In this document: positions 1 to 8,634 of the stretch, piece after piece
Layout of the letters: the number at the start of each line of letters is the position of its first letter
Numbering within the stretch: position 1 is the first letter of the stretch
Assembly: GCA_013297925.1 (NCBI GenBank)
Contig: JAAFJC010000026.1
Span: 1-43,253, forward strand
Length of the DNA stretch: 43,253 nucleotides
Reading direction: 5' to 3'
Source of the DNA: Comamonadaceae bacterium
GTDB taxonomy: Bacteria > Pseudomonadota > Gammaproteobacteria > Burkholderiales > Burkholderiaceae_C
Notes under the pieces: model-generated
What the model was told of the DNA's origin: nothing
Database searches by the model: none
Seen by the model: only the letters and a program-made list of their open reading frames with translations
Position numbers and translations under genes: made by a program

Positions 1-49
1 TGGCGTTGATTTCGAATTCTGGAAGGGGTTTATTAACAACAACAGCCAT
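1..49 (-). CDS. Peroxiredoxin (Bcp-like), 5' end only
   Basis: Only the first 16 codons are in the window. The minus strand reads ATG at 49-47 and gives MAVVVNKPLPEFEINA. This resembles the N-terminus of Bcp/PrxQ-type thiol peroxidases of Burkholderiales, recalled as M(S/A)VVVNKPxPEFxANAT. Such enzymes reduce peroxides in the cytoplasm using a thioredoxin-recycled cysteine. A purine-rich GAAGAGAGAAA stretch precedes the ATG as a possible ribosome site. The gene is on the same strand as engB and 65 nt beyond its stop. The catalytic cysteine lies outside the window, so the identification rests on the N-terminal motif alone. Confidence 0.5.
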   Translation of the reverse strand, partial: MAVVVNKPLPEFEINA

Positions 50-114
50 GGAATTTCTCTCTTCAAAGCCAGCGCTTGCGCGACTTGCTTGTATTTCTGG
101 AACAACTGCGTATT

Positions 115-927
115 TTAACCGTTTTCGGTTGCAACAGGCGCTAACTGGTCGCTCACTGCTGGCATGCGCCAGCCATACAAGCGCAGAGCCGCTTCTTCTA
201 TGCCTACGCGCTTGAGCGCTGAAAACAGCTGCACAGCGCCGCCAGCCGTTTGTAGCTTGGCAATGGACAAAGCTTTAGCCGCCTCGGTTTTGTTCAACTT
301 ATCGGCCTTGGTGAGCAACACCACAAACTCCAGCCCCGCCTCTACCCGGCTGCGGATCACATCGAGCAAGCTTTCATCCAGCTCAGTGAGCCCATGCCGA
401 GAATCGGCCAGCATCACCACCGCTTTGAGCTGTGGGCGGCTCACCAAGTAATTGGCCATCACCTGCTGCCAGCGCGCTTTGGAGAGCTTGTCCACCGCCG
501 CATAGCCGTAGCCGGGCAAATCGCACAAAATCAAATCCGTCGTACCCTGTTTGCCAAGAGAAAACATATTGATGTGCTGGGTGCGCCCCGGCGTTTTGGA
601 GGCATAGGCGAGCTGACGCTGCTGGCAAAGCGTGTTGATACACGTGGATTTGCCGGCATTGGAGCGGCCCACGAAGGCCACCTCGGGATAGTCATGCGGG
701 GGCAGTTGATGCAGCTGAGCGGAGGTGGTGAGGAATCGCGCCGTATGGAGCCAAGCCAGCGCCGTTTTGCCCTCTTCGCTGCTGCCAGCGACGGCTTTGC
801 CCGCCTCGGATGCAGCGCGCGAGCGTGGCTGGCTGCGGCGATAACTGGGAGGGACGACCTTGTATTTCGGGGTCAGGCGGGGGCCAGTTAATTGCTTATC
901 GGCGGGCTTTTTTGGAGTTTCGGTCAT
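115..927 (-). CDS. engB: Ribosome biogenesis GTP-binding protein EngB/YihA
   Basis: This is a 270-residue TrmE-Era-EngA-EngB-Septin family GTPase needed for assembly of the large ribosomal subunit. The P-loop GRSNAGKS is at residues 87-94, the G2 region KTPGRTQ at 111-117, G3 DLPGYG at 136-141, G4 TKADK at 206-210 and G5 FSALK at 235-239. The start at 927 is preferred because upstream codons run back through the cytochrome c4 gene and look unlike protein. The protein carries about 50 extra residues, rich in Lys, Arg and Ser, before the first conserved block, so it is longer than the roughly 210-residue E. coli protein; such extensions occur in betaproteobacteria. It is divergent from the cytochrome c4 gene, with 51 bp between them holding both promoters. 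Confidence 0.95.
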   Translation of the reverse strand: MTETPKKPADKQLTGPRLTPKYKVVPPSYRRSQPRSRAASEAGKAVAGSSEEGKTALAWLHTARFLTTSAQLHQLPPHDYPEVAFVGRSNAGKSTCINTLCQQRQLAYASKTPGRTQHINMFSLGKQGTTDLILCDLPGYGYAAVDKLSKARWQQVMANYLVSRPQLKAVVMLADSRHGLTELDESLLDVIRSRVEAGLEFVVLLTKADKLNKTEAAKALSIAKLQTAGGAVQLFSALKRVGIEEAALRLYGWRMPAVSDQLAPVATENG

Positions 928-978
928 CCGCCATTGTAAAATCTCTGGGTTTACCCGATTACAAATTCTGAGTTCACC

Positions 979-1599
979 ATGAAATTGATCGCCAGCCTGC
1001 TGCTGACAGCCATTTTTTCCGCTTCTGCTTTCGCAGCAGACACCAAGCCCGCCGGCCCTAAAATCGACATCGCTGCAGGCGCTAAAAAATATGAGGCCGT
1101 GTGCGCCTCCTGCCACGGTGCGGATGGCAATTCTGGCTCGCCAGAGAATCCAAAATTGGCGGGCCAACACCCAGAATTTCTCTACAAGCAGTTAATGGAA
1201 TTCAAGAGCGGCAAACGCAAAAACGCCATCATGCAAGGCTTCGCTGCCACGCTCTCAGATGAAGACATGCGCAACATCGCCGCGTGGGCAGCCAGCCAAA
1301 AAGCCAAGCCTGGCTTTGCCAAAGACAAGGCTCTGGTCGCCGCGGGTGAGCGCATCTACAAGGGCGGTATTGCAGACCGCAACATCGCCGCTTGCGCCGG
1401 ATGCCACAGCCCCTCGGGCGCAGGCATGCCATCGCAATACCCACGCTTGGCAGGCCAGCATGCGGATTACATCGTGTCGTCTCTCAAAGCTTACCGCGAT
1501 GGTGGCCGCACCAACAACGCCGTGATGACCGGCGTGGCCGCAAAGATGAATGACCGCGAGATCAAGGCAGTGGCAGATTACCTCGCTGGTCTGCGCTGA
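979..1599 (+). CDS. Periplasmic diheme cytochrome c4
   Basis: A 206-residue protein with a Sec signal peptide (about residues 1-19, ending SAFA) and two class I cytochrome c domains. Heme motifs are CASCH at 42-46 and CAGCH at 139-143. Each domain has a later Met that could be the axial ligand (NAIMQG near 85, NAVMTG near 186). Cytochrome c4 carries electrons in the periplasm from the bc1 complex or other donors to terminal oxidases. Its position just upstream of resB and ccsB, which attach heme to c-type cytochromes, is the usual betaproteobacterial arrangement. A terminator-like hairpin follows, so it is probably transcribed alone as well. Confidence 0.93.
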   Translation: MKLIASLLLTAIFSASAFAADTKPAGPKIDIAAGAKKYEAVCASCHGADGNSGSPENPKLAGQHPEFLYKQLMEFKSGKRKNAIMQGFAATLSDEDMRNIAAWAASQKAKPGFAKDKALVAAGERIYKGGIADRNIAACAGCHSPSGAGMPSQYPRLAGQHADYIVSSLKAYRDGGRTNNAVMTGVAAKMNDREIKAVADYLAGLR

Positions 1600-1641
1600 T
1601 GCATACTTGATCTGAACCTTTTGAGCTTAAAAGGCTCATTT

Positions 1642-1675
1642 AAAGCGGGTTTTCCAAAAGGAAGCCCGCTTTTTT
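1642..1675 (+). terminator. Intrinsic terminator after cytochrome c4
   Basis: AAAGCGGG (1642-1649) pairs with CCCGCTTT (1665-1672), and the T-run continues to 1675. This is a classic rho-independent terminator, lying between the cytochrome c4 stop and the resB start. Confidence 0.85.
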
Positions 1676-1728
1676 CATGCCCGTTTGAGACAATACAGGG
1701 TGACCCCTGTTGTAACGCTAAATCCCCG

Positions 1729-3861
1729 ATGTCAGTTTCCACCCACGGCATGCGCCTGAAAACCCCCTCTGCTGCCCTGCGCTCAGCAGTGGAGTTGCTA
1801 TCGAGCATGCGCTTTTCCATTTCGCTCCTCACGGTCATCTGCATCGCCTCGGTGATTGGCACGGTGCTCAAGCAGGGAGAGCCGCTGACCAATTACGTGA
1901 ATCAGTTTGGTCCGTTTTGGTCGGACGTATTCCGAGCGATGAATCTGAACACCATTTACAGCGCTTGGTGGTTCATGCTGATCTTGGCGTTTTTGGTGCT
2001 CTCTACCTCGCTTTGCATCGCGCGCAACACGCCAAAAATTCTGGCTGACCTCAAGGTTTACAAAGAAGGCATGCGCGAGCAAAGCCTCAAAGCATTCGGT
2101 CACAAGCATGAAGCTGGGTTGACGCAAGATACAGCCATGGCTACAGACCGCATCGCCCGCCAGCTTGCTGGCAGCGGCTGGAAAGTCAAAGTGCAGCAAC
2201 GCGACAACGGAACAATGATCGCCGCCAAAGCAGGCAGCGCCAACAAGCTCGGCTATATCGCCGCGCACAGCGCCATCGTCTTGGTCTGCATCGGTGGCTT
2301 ACTCGATGGTGATTTGTTTGTGCGCATGCAGCAATGGTTTGGCGGAAAAACGATCTTCACTGGCGGCGGCATGATTGCCGAAGTGCCTGCGCAGCATCGC
2401 CTGCCGCCCGGCAACCCCGCCTTTCGCGGCAATATGTTTGTGAGCGAAGGCACAAGCGCATCGACCGCGATTTTGAATCAAAACGGCGGCGTGCTTCTGC
2501 AAGATTTGCCCTTCTCCATTGAGTTGAAAAAATTCATTGTGGAGCACTATTCCACCGGCATGCCCAAGTTGTTTGCCAGCGAAATCATCATTCATGACAA
2601 AGAAACGGGTGAGAAGAAAGAAGCGCGTGTGGAAGTGAATCACCCGGCTCGGCATCGCGGCATTGAGATTTATCAATCCAGCTTTGACGATGGCGGCTCA
2701 AGCGTGAAGCTGCAAGCCGTGCCACTGTCGGCGGGCGGCAAGGCATTTGACGTGCAAGGTGCGATTGGCGGGCAATCGCAACTCACCAAAGGGCAAGACA
2801 CCAATGCCGACAAGATGACGCTGGAATACACCGGTCTGCGCGTCATCAACGTCGAGAATTTTTCTAAAAACAAAGCAGGCAGCTCGGAAGTCGATGTCCG
2901 CAAAGTTGATCTGCGTCAGTCCATTGATTCCAAACTTGGCTCTGCGAATAAGCTCGGCCAAGACAAAGGCCTGCGCAACGTCGGCCCCAGCATTTCCTAC
3001 AAACTGCGCGATGGCGCTGGCCAAGCCACCGAATACAACAATTACATGCTGCCCGTGATCATGGAGCCGAATGAAAAAGGCGAAGGGCTGCCGATCTATC
3101 TCTGGGGCATGCGCACCAATCCGAACGACAGCTTCTCTTATCTCAAAGTGCCTGCCGACGATCAAGGCAGCCCAGATGGCTTCTCACGCCTAAAAATGGC
3201 TCTGGCCGAGCCAGCAATGCGCGAAGCGGCAGTCAAGCGCTATGTAGCCAAAGCGGTTGACCCCACCAAGCCCGAGATGGCGCAGCAATTGATGGTGTCT
3301 GCCGGGCGTGCCTTGAATTTGTTTGCAGGCGAAGAAAAGATAGGTGAGAAGCAAGCCGCCGGCCTGCAAGCCATTGCCGATTTCATGGAAACCGCCGTTC
3401 CACCTGCCGAGAGAGAAAAAGCAGGCGAAGTATTGGTGCGCATTTTGAATGGCGTGTTGTTTGAGCTGACTCAGCTCTCGCGCGAGAAAGCCAATCTCAA
3501 GCCGCTAGAGCCCGATGAAAAAACGCAAGCCTTCATGGCACAAGCCGTCGTCGCGCTCTCTGATTCCTTCTTCTACCCCGCGCCTTTCGCCTTCACGCTC
3601 AAAGAATTCAACCAAGTGCAGGCCAGTATCTTCCAGCTCGCTCGCGCGCCGGGCAAATGGATTGTTTACATTGGCTGCTTGTTTCTGATCATCGGAATCT
3701 TCGCCATGCTTTATGTGCGCGAGAGGCGCGTTTGGGTGTGGATCACGCCTGAAGGCGATGCTTCCAGAGCGCAAATGGCGCTGTCGACCAACCGTAAAAC
3801 CATGGATGGCGATAAGGAGTTTGAAATGTTAAAAACCAAGTTGTTAGGCAATCCTGTATGA
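1729..3861 (+). CDS. resB: Cytochrome c biogenesis protein ResB (Ccs1)
   Basis: A 710-residue membrane protein of the ResB/Ccs1 family. With CcsB it forms the system II synthase that moves heme outward and attaches it to CXXCH motifs of c-type cytochromes. Hydrophobic segments lie near residues 28-47 and 79-98, a third around 175-195, and the last near 650, followed by a short basic tail. Between the third and fourth is a large periplasmic domain, as in the family. The open frame continues upstream to 1621, but that part crosses the terminator hairpin. ATG 1729 is therefore preferred and gives the usual N-terminus before the first helix. The stop overlaps the ccsB start by 4 nt (ATGA), indicating translational coupling. 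Confidence 0.93.
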   Translation: MSVSTHGMRLKTPSAALRSAVELLSSMRFSISLLTVICIASVIGTVLKQGEPLTNYVNQFGPFWSDVFRAMNLNTIYSAWWFMLILAFLVLSTSLCIARNTPKILADLKVYKEGMREQSLKAFGHKHEAGLTQDTAMATDRIARQLAGSGWKVKVQQRDNGTMIAAKAGSANKLGYIAAHSAIVLVCIGGLLDGDLFVRMQQWFGGKTIFTGGGMIAEVPAQHRLPPGNPAFRGNMFVSEGTSASTAILNQNGGVLLQDLPFSIELKKFIVEHYSTGMPKLFASEIIIHDKETGEKKEARVEVNHPARHRGIEIYQSSFDDGGSSVKLQAVPLSAGGKAFDVQGAIGGQSQLTKGQDTNADKMTLEYTGLRVINVENFSKNKAGSSEVDVRKVDLRQSIDSKLGSANKLGQDKGLRNVGPSISYKLRDGAGQATEYNNYMLPVIMEPNEKGEGLPIYLWGMRTNPNDSFSYLKVPADDQGSPDGFSRLKMALAEPAMREAAVKRYVAKAVDPTKPEMAQQLMVSAGRALNLFAGEEKIGEKQAAGLQAIADFMETAVPPAEREKAGEVLVRILNGVLFELTQLSREKANLKPLEPDEKTQAFMAQAVVALSDSFFYPAPFAFTLKEFNQVQASIFQLARAPGKWIVYIGCLFLIIGIFAMLYVRERRVWVWITPEGDASRAQMALSTNRKTMDGDKEFEMLKTKLLGNPV

Positions 3862-5186
3862 ACACCGCAACGATCAACTACAACGAGAGCTACTTGAGCA
3901 AACGCAACGCGAGTGATTGGGTCTTCGCCCTGCTCGTGGTGCTTGGCGCAGCGTATGCCTTCATGCGCTATTCGCCTTCGATGGACATTTACGAAAAATG
4001 GATTCTCGCTGGCGCTGTGCCCAGCGCGATCTGGCTCGGCTGGTTCTGGCGGCCTCTGCGCCCGCTGATGATCACCGTGGCGTTTTTCTCGCTGCTTGCT
4101 ATTGGTTCTTATCAACGCGATTTAGGGCGCGCGGAAAACGTGTTTTGGCTCAAGTATTTGCTCTCCAGCCAATCGGCGATTATGTGGATGTGTGTGTTGA
4201 CGCTACTGAGCACGCTGTTTTACTGGGTCGGCGTACTCAAGCAATCACACGCAGCCACTTGGTCAAATCTTGGCACTAAGCTCGCATGGAGCGCCGTCAC
4301 GATGGCACTCATTGCCACCATGGTGCGCTGGCATGAAAGCCATTTGCTCGGGCCTGATATTGGGCATATCCCCGTATCCAATTTGTATGAAGTGTTTGTG
4401 CTTTTTGTGTGGATGACCACGCTGTTTTATCTCTACTTTGAAGCGCATTACAAAGACCAGCAACACATCCGCTCACTCGGCGCGTTCGTCATGCTCGTCA
4501 TCAGCGCAGCAGTGGGTTTCATCGTTTGGTACAGCTTGGATCGCGGCGCGCATGAAATCCAGCCGCTCGTGCCCGCGCTCAAAAGCTGGTGGATGAAGCT
4601 GCATGTGCCAGCCAATTTTGTGGGTTATGGCACCTTCTCCTTGGCTGCGATGGTGGCCTATGCGTATTTGCTTAAGTCTAATGTGGGCGCACAGAGCAAG
4701 CTACGCTTGGGCGCGCTCTGGTTCGGCGGCTTCGTTCTGTTCATGATTTTCTTGGGCCCTGTGGCGCTGCGCGGCAAAACCATCACCACCGATTATGTGT
4801 TCTACCCTGTCGTTGCCGCGTTGATCTCTTTCGCGTTCGTCTGGCTGCGCGGGCGTATTAGTAACCGTTTGCCCGATTTTGAAGTGCTAGACGATGTGAT
4901 GTACAAATCCATCGCGGTCGGTTTTGCCTTCTTCACGATTGCCACCGTGCTTGGCGCGCTCTGGGCGGCGGAAGCTTGGGGCGGCTACTGGAGCTGGGAT
5001 CCCAAAGAAACCTGGGCGCTCATCGTCTGGCTGAATTACGCCGCTTGGCTGCACATGCGCCTCATGAAAGGCCTGCGTGGCGAAGTCGCCTCGTGGTGGG
5101 CACTCACCGGCCTGGGCGTCACCACCTTTGCCTTCATTGGCGTGAACATGTTCTTAAGCGGCCTGCATAGTTACGGAACACTGTAA
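3858..5186 (+). CDS. ccsB: Cytochrome c biogenesis protein CcsB/CcsA (ResC-type)
   Basis: A 442-residue polytopic membrane protein of the CcmC/CcmF/CcsA heme-handling family. The tryptophan-rich WWD signature is at residues 374-384, reading [11 protein letters not shown], and is the external heme-binding surface. Conserved-looking histidines lie in nearby loops. With ResB it makes the system II cytochrome c synthase. No CcsX/ResA-type thioredoxin gene is adjacent; the TlpA-like gene near 31.8 kb is a candidate supplier of reductant, but that is inference. It overlaps resB by 4 nt and is followed 59 nt later by msrP. Confidence 0.93.
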   Translation: MNTATINYNESYLSKRNASDWVFALLVVLGAAYAFMRYSPSMDIYEKWILAGAVPSAIWLGWFWRPLRPLMITVAFFSLLAIGSYQRDLGRAENVFWLKYLLSSQSAIMWMCVLTLLSTLFYWVGVLKQSHAATWSNLGTKLAWSAVTMALIATMVRWHESHLLGPDIGHIPVSNLYEVFVLFVWMTTLFYLYFEAHYKDQQHIRSLGAFVMLVISAAVGFIVWYSLDRGAHEIQPLVPALKSWWMKLHVPANFVGYGTFSLAAMVAYAYLLKSNVGAQSKLRLGALWFGGFVLFMIFLGPVALRGKTITTDYVFYPVVAALISFAFVWLRGRISNRLPDFEVLDDVMYKSIAVGFAFFTIATVLGALWAAEAWGGYWSWDPKETWALIVWLNYAAWLHMRLMKGLRGEVASWWALTGLGVTTFAFIGVNMFLSGLHSYGTL

Positions 5187-5245
5187 GAACTTGCCACCCT
5201 CGCCCGACTCAAAGCCAAAGCAATCGTGTTTTCAGGAGTATTCTC

Positions 5246-6232
5246 ATGTTGATTCGCACAAATTCCAATGGTTTTGATCACGGCATCCCCAGCGAAATCA
5301 CCCCACGCGCAGCCTTCGAAGGCCGCCGCGATATCTTGAAGCTTTGGGCCAGCGGAGCGGCTGGCGCGGCATTGGCTTCGTATGCAGCGCGTGATGCGCG
5401 AGCCATGGGTGGCTTAGCGAAGCTCCCCGGCGGCAAAAGCGCGGTGAGCGGCGCGAATGTGATGGAAAAAGTCACCGATTACAAAGATGCTTCCACCTAC
5501 AACAACTTCTACGAATTCGGCACAGACAAAGCCGATCCAGCAAAGAATGCCGGCACGCTGATTACCAAGCCCTGGACGGTCGAGATCACCGGCGCAGTGA
5601 AAAAACCCGGCAAGATGGGAATCGAAGATCTGCTCAAGCTCTCCGCGATGGAAGAGCGCATTTATCGCTTCCGCTGCGTCGAAGGCTGGAGCATGGTGAT
5701 CCCGTGGGTGGGCTATTCGCTCGCTGAGCTGATCAAAAAAGTCGAGCCACTTTCTAACGCGAAATACGTTGAGTTCATCACGCTGGCAGATGCCAAGCAA
5801 ATGCCTGGCCTACGCAACGGCTCGCTCGATTTCCCCTACGTCGAAGCCCTGCGCATGGACGAAGCCATGCACCCGCTCACGATGCTAGCCTTCGGCATGT
5901 ATGGCGAAGTGCTCCCCAATCAAAACGGCGCACCGCTGCGCCTCATGTCTCCTTGGAAATACGGCTTCAAAGGCGGCAAAAGTATCGTACAAATCCGCTT
6001 CACAGAACGCGAACCCAAAACCTCGTGGAACAAAGCTGCGCCGCAGGAATACGGTTTCTTCAGCAACGTGAACCCGAATGTCGATCATCCTCGCTGGAGC
6101 CAAGCCACAGAGCGCCGCATTGGCGATGAAGGCGGCCTGTTTGCCAAGAAGCGCAAGACTCTGATGTTCAACGGCTATGAGGCGCAGGTGGGGCAGCTGT
6201 ATGCGGGCATGGATTTGAAGAAGTTTTATTGA
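5246..6232 (+). CDS. msrP: Protein-methionine-sulfoxide reductase, molybdopterin subunit MsrP (YedY)
   Basis: A 328-residue Tat-exported molybdoenzyme that reduces oxidised methionine residues in periplasmic proteins. The N-terminus has a twin-arginine signal (R27-R28-D-I-L-K followed by an Ala/Gly-rich stretch). The sulfite-oxidase-type fold is marked by YRFRCVEGW, whose C144 should ligand the molybdenum, and by later [26 protein letters not shown] just before ATG 5246 is a good ribosome site. The stop is only 3 nt before msrQ, which supplies electrons, so the two form the standard msrPQ operon. Confidence 0.95.
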   Translation: MLIRTNSNGFDHGIPSEITPRAAFEGRRDILKLWASGAAGAALASYAARDARAMGGLAKLPGGKSAVSGANVMEKVTDYKDASTYNNFYEFGTDKADPAKNAGTLITKPWTVEITGAVKKPGKMGIEDLLKLSAMEERIYRFRCVEGWSMVIPWVGYSLAELIKKVEPLSNAKYVEFITLADAKQMPGLRNGSLDFPYVEALRMDEAMHPLTMLAFGMYGEVLPNQNGAPLRLMSPWKYGFKGGKSIVQIRFTEREPKTSWNKAAPQEYGFFSNVNPNVDHPRWSQATERRIGDEGGLFAKKRKTLMFNGYEAQVGQLYAGMDLKKFY

Positions 6233-6235
6233 TTT

Positions 6236-6871
6236 ATGCTTTTTGGCCGTCCTGCACTCTTAAAACCTGCCGCCAAAGCTATTCTTTTCATAGCATGCCT
6301 CCTCCCCTTCGCCTGGCTCATCTACGGCATCTTCACCAATCAACTCGGCGCCAACCCCGCTGAATACCTGATCCGCTCCACCGGCGACTGGACGCTACGT
6401 TTCCTCTGCATCGTCTTGGCCGTCACGCCCCTGCGCGTGATCAGCAAAACCCCCCAGCTCGCCCGCTTCCGCCGCATGCTCGGCCTCTTCGTCTATTTCT
6501 ACGCCGTGCTGCATCTGCTCTCCTACAGCTGGTTCGACATGGGCTTCGACATCAGCGCCATCATCAACGACATCATCAAACGCCCCTTCATCCTCGTCGG
6601 CTCAGCCGCGATTCTGCTACTCACTCCACTAGCGCTCACCTCATTCAACCGCGCCATCAAAGCGCTAGGCGCGAAGCGCTGGCAAATGCTGCATAAGCTG
6701 GTCTACGTCATCGCTGGTCTCGGCATCCTGCATTTTTTCTGGATGCGTGCGGGGAAGCAGAATTTCGCTGAGGTTTATGTCTACGCGGCTATTCTTGCTG
6801 TGTTGCTAGGCTGGCGTGTTTGGAACAACCTTCATGGCGCACCAGCGCAAGGTGCACCGTCTCGCTCTTAA
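6236..6871 (+). CDS. msrQ: MsrQ (YedZ), heme b membrane subunit for MsrP
   Basis: A 211-residue inner-membrane protein of the ferric-reductase-like transmembrane family, with about six hydrophobic segments. It passes electrons from the quinone pool or flavin to MsrP through heme b. Histidines consistent with heme ligation appear in VLHLLSY, MLHKLVYV and ILHFFWMRAGK. It begins 3 nt after the msrP stop, so co-translation is likely. A dispersed repeat begins at its stop codon. Within codons 17-24 the DNA GCTATTCTTTTCATAGC happens to resemble the left end of that repeat, but the encoded residues look normal for MsrQ. Confidence 0.93.
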   Translation: MLFGRPALLKPAAKAILFIACLLPFAWLIYGIFTNQLGANPAEYLIRSTGDWTLRFLCIVLAVTPLRVISKTPQLARFRRMLGLFVYFYAVLHLLSYSWFDMGFDISAIINDIIKRPFILVGSAAILLLTPLALTSFNRAIKALGAKRWQMLHKLVYVIAGLGILHFFWMRAGKQNFAEVYVYAAILAVLLGWRVWNNLHGAPAQGAPSRS

Positions 6872-6948
6872 TTCAATAGCACTCTGCGCATGTTCTATGC
6901 CGGGCAGATGCTTAAACTGCCTCAAACTTTCACGCAGTAATCTCATAA
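6866..6948 (+). repeat. Dispersed short repeat, copy A
   Basis: The sequence begins at the msrQ stop with TCTTAATTCAATAGCACTC, continues TGCGCATGTTCTATGCCGGG, and ends near AATCTCATAA. Copies near 9.8 kb and 38.9 kb share the core ATAGCACTC(T/C)GCGCA, then TATGCCGG, then TCTCAT(A/T)A at the same spacing. The right end runs into the last codons of the minus-strand antitoxin gene (stop at 6930-6932). This copy may mark the boundary between the msrPQ operon and the accessory toxin-antitoxin patch. Confidence 0.7.
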
Positions 6949-7277
6949 CGCTGCGCCTGCACGATAGGCCGTACGTTGCGATGCATGCGCTCCATCTTCA
7001 CCAGCCCGTAGCGTGACATGGTTTTGAGCGTACGCGACAAATTGCCTTGCTTGCGCCCCGTGAGCTCAGACAATGCTGTGATCGATTCTGGCTGCGATGT
7101 GCGAATCACATCCAACAATTGGCGATTCTCATCACTCAGCACCTGAGCCAACGAACGCATGGAAGTAAACCAAACTTTGGGGTCGCTAGGTTTAGGCTTG
7201 AGCTCTCCTCTAGCGATAGAGAGCACGCGCTCACGCATTTTCTCTTGCGGCAAGATACCAATTTTGATGATCTTCAT
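6930..7277 (-). CDS. Helix-turn-helix antitoxin-type regulator (TumA-like)
   Basis: A 115-residue protein with a winged-helix MarR-like region in its second half: SITALSELTGRKQGNLSRTL then KTMSRYGLVKMER. It starts inside the end of the upstream gene (4-nt overlap, ATGA at 7277-7274), typical of toxin-antitoxin pairs. Small DUF6516/TumE-type proteins are commonly followed by exactly such an HTH protein. The inferred role is to neutralise the partner and repress the shared promoter upstream of 7633. The C-terminal codons overlap the right end of repeat copy A. The family assignment is from recalled sequence style and is moderately sure. Confidence 0.7.
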   Translation of the reverse strand: MKIIKIGILPQEKMRERVLSIARGELKPKPSDPKVWFTSMRSLAQVLSDENRQLLDVIRTSQPESITALSELTGRKQGNLSRTLKTMSRYGLVKMERMHRNVRPIVQAQRYEITA

Positions 7278-7633
7278 TTGCTTTTCACCTCTCGCAGAAC
7301 CTTGTCTGCATCACTGAAAAAATCCACCAGTAACTGATCGGCACTGCTAAACCCATACGGTACGCCATGATCAGCCACATTACGGTGCTTGTGATCAAAA
7401 GGCAGCTTCTGCCCAGAATACTTTTTGCCCTTCACCTTAACCGCATGCGCGTTGTCGTAACCCAAAATTCGCTTCCCACTTGGCGCATGGAGTGTCAGGC
7501 TGTATCGAATACCGTGAGGAACATCCTTGGTCGGCACAACACGCCAAGCCTCCAGCTTGATCCAGTAGCCATCCTCTTGATCCAGCACGTTGTCGTGCAA
7601 GTCCAAAAGGTTTTGAATGCCATGATCAACCAT
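7274..7633 (-). CDS. TumE-family (DUF6516-like) toxin protein
   Basis: A 119-residue soluble protein with no signal peptide. It resembles the small proteins annotated as TumE-family or DUF6516: an N-terminal DGYWIKLEAWRVVPT segment, GIRYSLTLHAPSGKRILGYDN in the middle, then HAVKVKGKKYSGQ and a C-terminal stretch with FDHKHR and DFFSDADKVL. The combination of RYSL, GYDN and DHKHR is what I recognise. The gene lies first in the pair, with the HTH protein overlapping its stop by 4 nt. Bounded by a repeat on one side and an inverted repeat on the other, it looks acquired. The molecular activity of this protein cannot be read from the sequence. Confidence 0.7.
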   Translation of the reverse strand: MVDHGIQNLLDLHDNVLDQEDGYWIKLEAWRVVPTKDVPHGIRYSLTLHAPSGKRILGYDNAHAVKVKGKKYSGQKLPFDHKHRNVADHGVPYGFSSADQLLVDFFSDADKVLREVKSK

Positions 7634-7690
7634 GTTTGGAGTATATCATCTGAAGATATTTCAGAGTTTAGCCTTGGCACTACTCGCTCA

Positions 7691-7721
7691 CCTGCCACGT
7701 GACGTGCCCGAAAAAGCCTTG
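7691..7721 (+). repeat. Left arm of inverted repeat flanking the methyltransferase-like gene
   Basis: This arm contains TGACGTGCCCGAAAAA (7700-7715). The same 16 bases occur inverted at 8526-8541. Flanking CCTGCC and CTTG also match on the two sides, with small differences. The arms enclose about 0.8 kb that holds only the ICMT-like gene. Confidence 0.55.
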
Positions 7722-7757
7722 TGCGGCATGATTAGACGTACTATTGAAGGGTTAGGC

Positions 7758-8345
7758 TTAGCTGCGGAGGAGCGGAAATACCCCTCCAGTGGTGGCAAGG
7801 TATTGTGCGTAGGCTGCTCCAAAGTGCTCCGTGAGCATAGCTTCCTCGCTTGGCCGCCGCACGTAGTAGAGCAACGAGACCGCCAAAAAGGCAGCAGGCC
7901 CTGCTAACCAATTGTGAACAAGCAGGAGCTGCGCCAGAGCCATAACAAAGAACGAGGCATACATTGGGTGGCGTACATACCTGTAGACACCAGCGGTGAT
8001 AAGTTGATGCTCTGACTCCAATTCAAGGCTCACCGACCAGTTCTTACCTAAATCTGAATGTGAGCGCCAGAAGAGCCAAACGCCGAAGATCATGACTGCC
8101 GCTCCCGGGATAGCAGCGATTGGATAGGACGCATAGTCCGCCAACCGGAGCAGTGGACTAAAGATGGCAAGCAGGGGCAAGATGACTTGCCCCAAGACGA
8201 CAAGTGCGATGAGGAGCTTGTCAATAGCGGTGCTCTGCGAACTGGTTTTCTTACTTGTTGTGAATTTCCGCTTGTACCAGATCCTAATACCTAGGTAGGC
8301 TTTAGTACCAAGTAAAAAGGCGACTGTCGAACTCGTAATCAACAT
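7758..8345 (-). CDS. Isoprenylcysteine carboxyl methyltransferase (ICMT)-like membrane protein
   Basis: A 195-residue integral membrane protein with four or five hydrophobic segments and the ICMT/phospholipid methyltransferase signature GVYRYVRHPMYA at residues 119-130. A C-terminal EEAML then HFGAAYAQY block is consistent with the SAM-binding part of the family. Bacterial members are usually of unknown substrate. The open frame extends upstream to 8471, but ATG 8345 has CGGAG nine bases ahead, and the extra residues are highly basic and not membrane-like, so 8345 is preferred. The gene stands alone between inverted repeats at 7691-7721 and 8523-8551 and is likely a late arrival at this locus. 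Confidence 0.75.
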   Translation of the reverse strand: MLITSSTVAFLLGTKAYLGIRIWYKRKFTTSKKTSSQSTAIDKLLIALVVLGQVILPLLAIFSPLLRLADYASYPIAAIPGAAVMIFGVWLFWRSHSDLGKNWSVSLELESEHQLITAGVYRYVRHPMYASFFVMALAQLLLVHNWLAGPAAFLAVSLLYYVRRPSEEAMLTEHFGAAYAQYLATTGGVFPLLRS

Positions 8346-8634
8346 TTTTAACTCCGGTTTGAATTTAGAAGGAGTGTGCCCCAGTTCATGACGAATTGCC
8401 CTAGCTTTGCGACGAAACGCTCTACGGGGAGCGCGAGCTGAGACTTGTGCGTCGCGAACCGTCGGTGGCATTGCGAATGCCTAAGTTTCGAGATGGGGCA
8501 AGAACGCCCAAAGGGAAGCCCTCAAGTTTTTCGGGCACGTCAGGCGGCAGGCGAACGGGCTGAAGGAAAGCGAAGCAGTCGAGCACTAGAGCGTCAAATA
8601 AAAAGCGAACACGCAGGTTTGCGACAATAGCCCC
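8346..8634. other. Intergenic region between ICMT-like gene and aroB
   Basis: This 289-bp stretch has no convincing gene. Short frames exist on both strands, but none has a ribosome site or a recognisable protein. It contains the right arm of the inverted repeat at 8523-8551. Near its right end is the aroB upstream sequence, with an A-rich CAAATAAAAAG and a GACAAT that could serve as a -10 element 10-15 bases before the aroB ATG. Confidence 0.5.
8523..8551 (-). repeat. Right arm of inverted repeat flanking the methyltransferase-like gene
   Basis: Reads as the inverted partner of 7691-7721. The reverse complement gives CCTGCC, then TGACGTGCCCGAAAAA, then CTTG. The perfect core is 16 bp. Confidence 0.55.

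Noticed and set aside
6280-6310. Repeat-like GCTATTCTTTTCATAGCA within msrQ
   Set aside because: Only the left half fits, and the encoded residues are what MsrQ proteins normally have there, so chance is more likely than insertion.
7735-7765. GTTAGGC at 7749-7755 resembling an integron attC core site next to small cassette-like genes
   Set aside because: No partner core (RYYYAAC with matching arms) at a suitable distance, and no integrase. A single 7-base match is expected by chance.
8346-8471. Longer start for the ICMT-like gene at 8471
   Set aside because: The extra 42 residues are basic and low in conserved character, and ATG 8345 has a good CGGAG ahead of it.
8445-8630. Short plus-strand frame before aroB (61 codons)
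   Set aside because: No ribosome site, unusual composition, and it overlaps the inverted-repeat arm. It is not supported as a gene.
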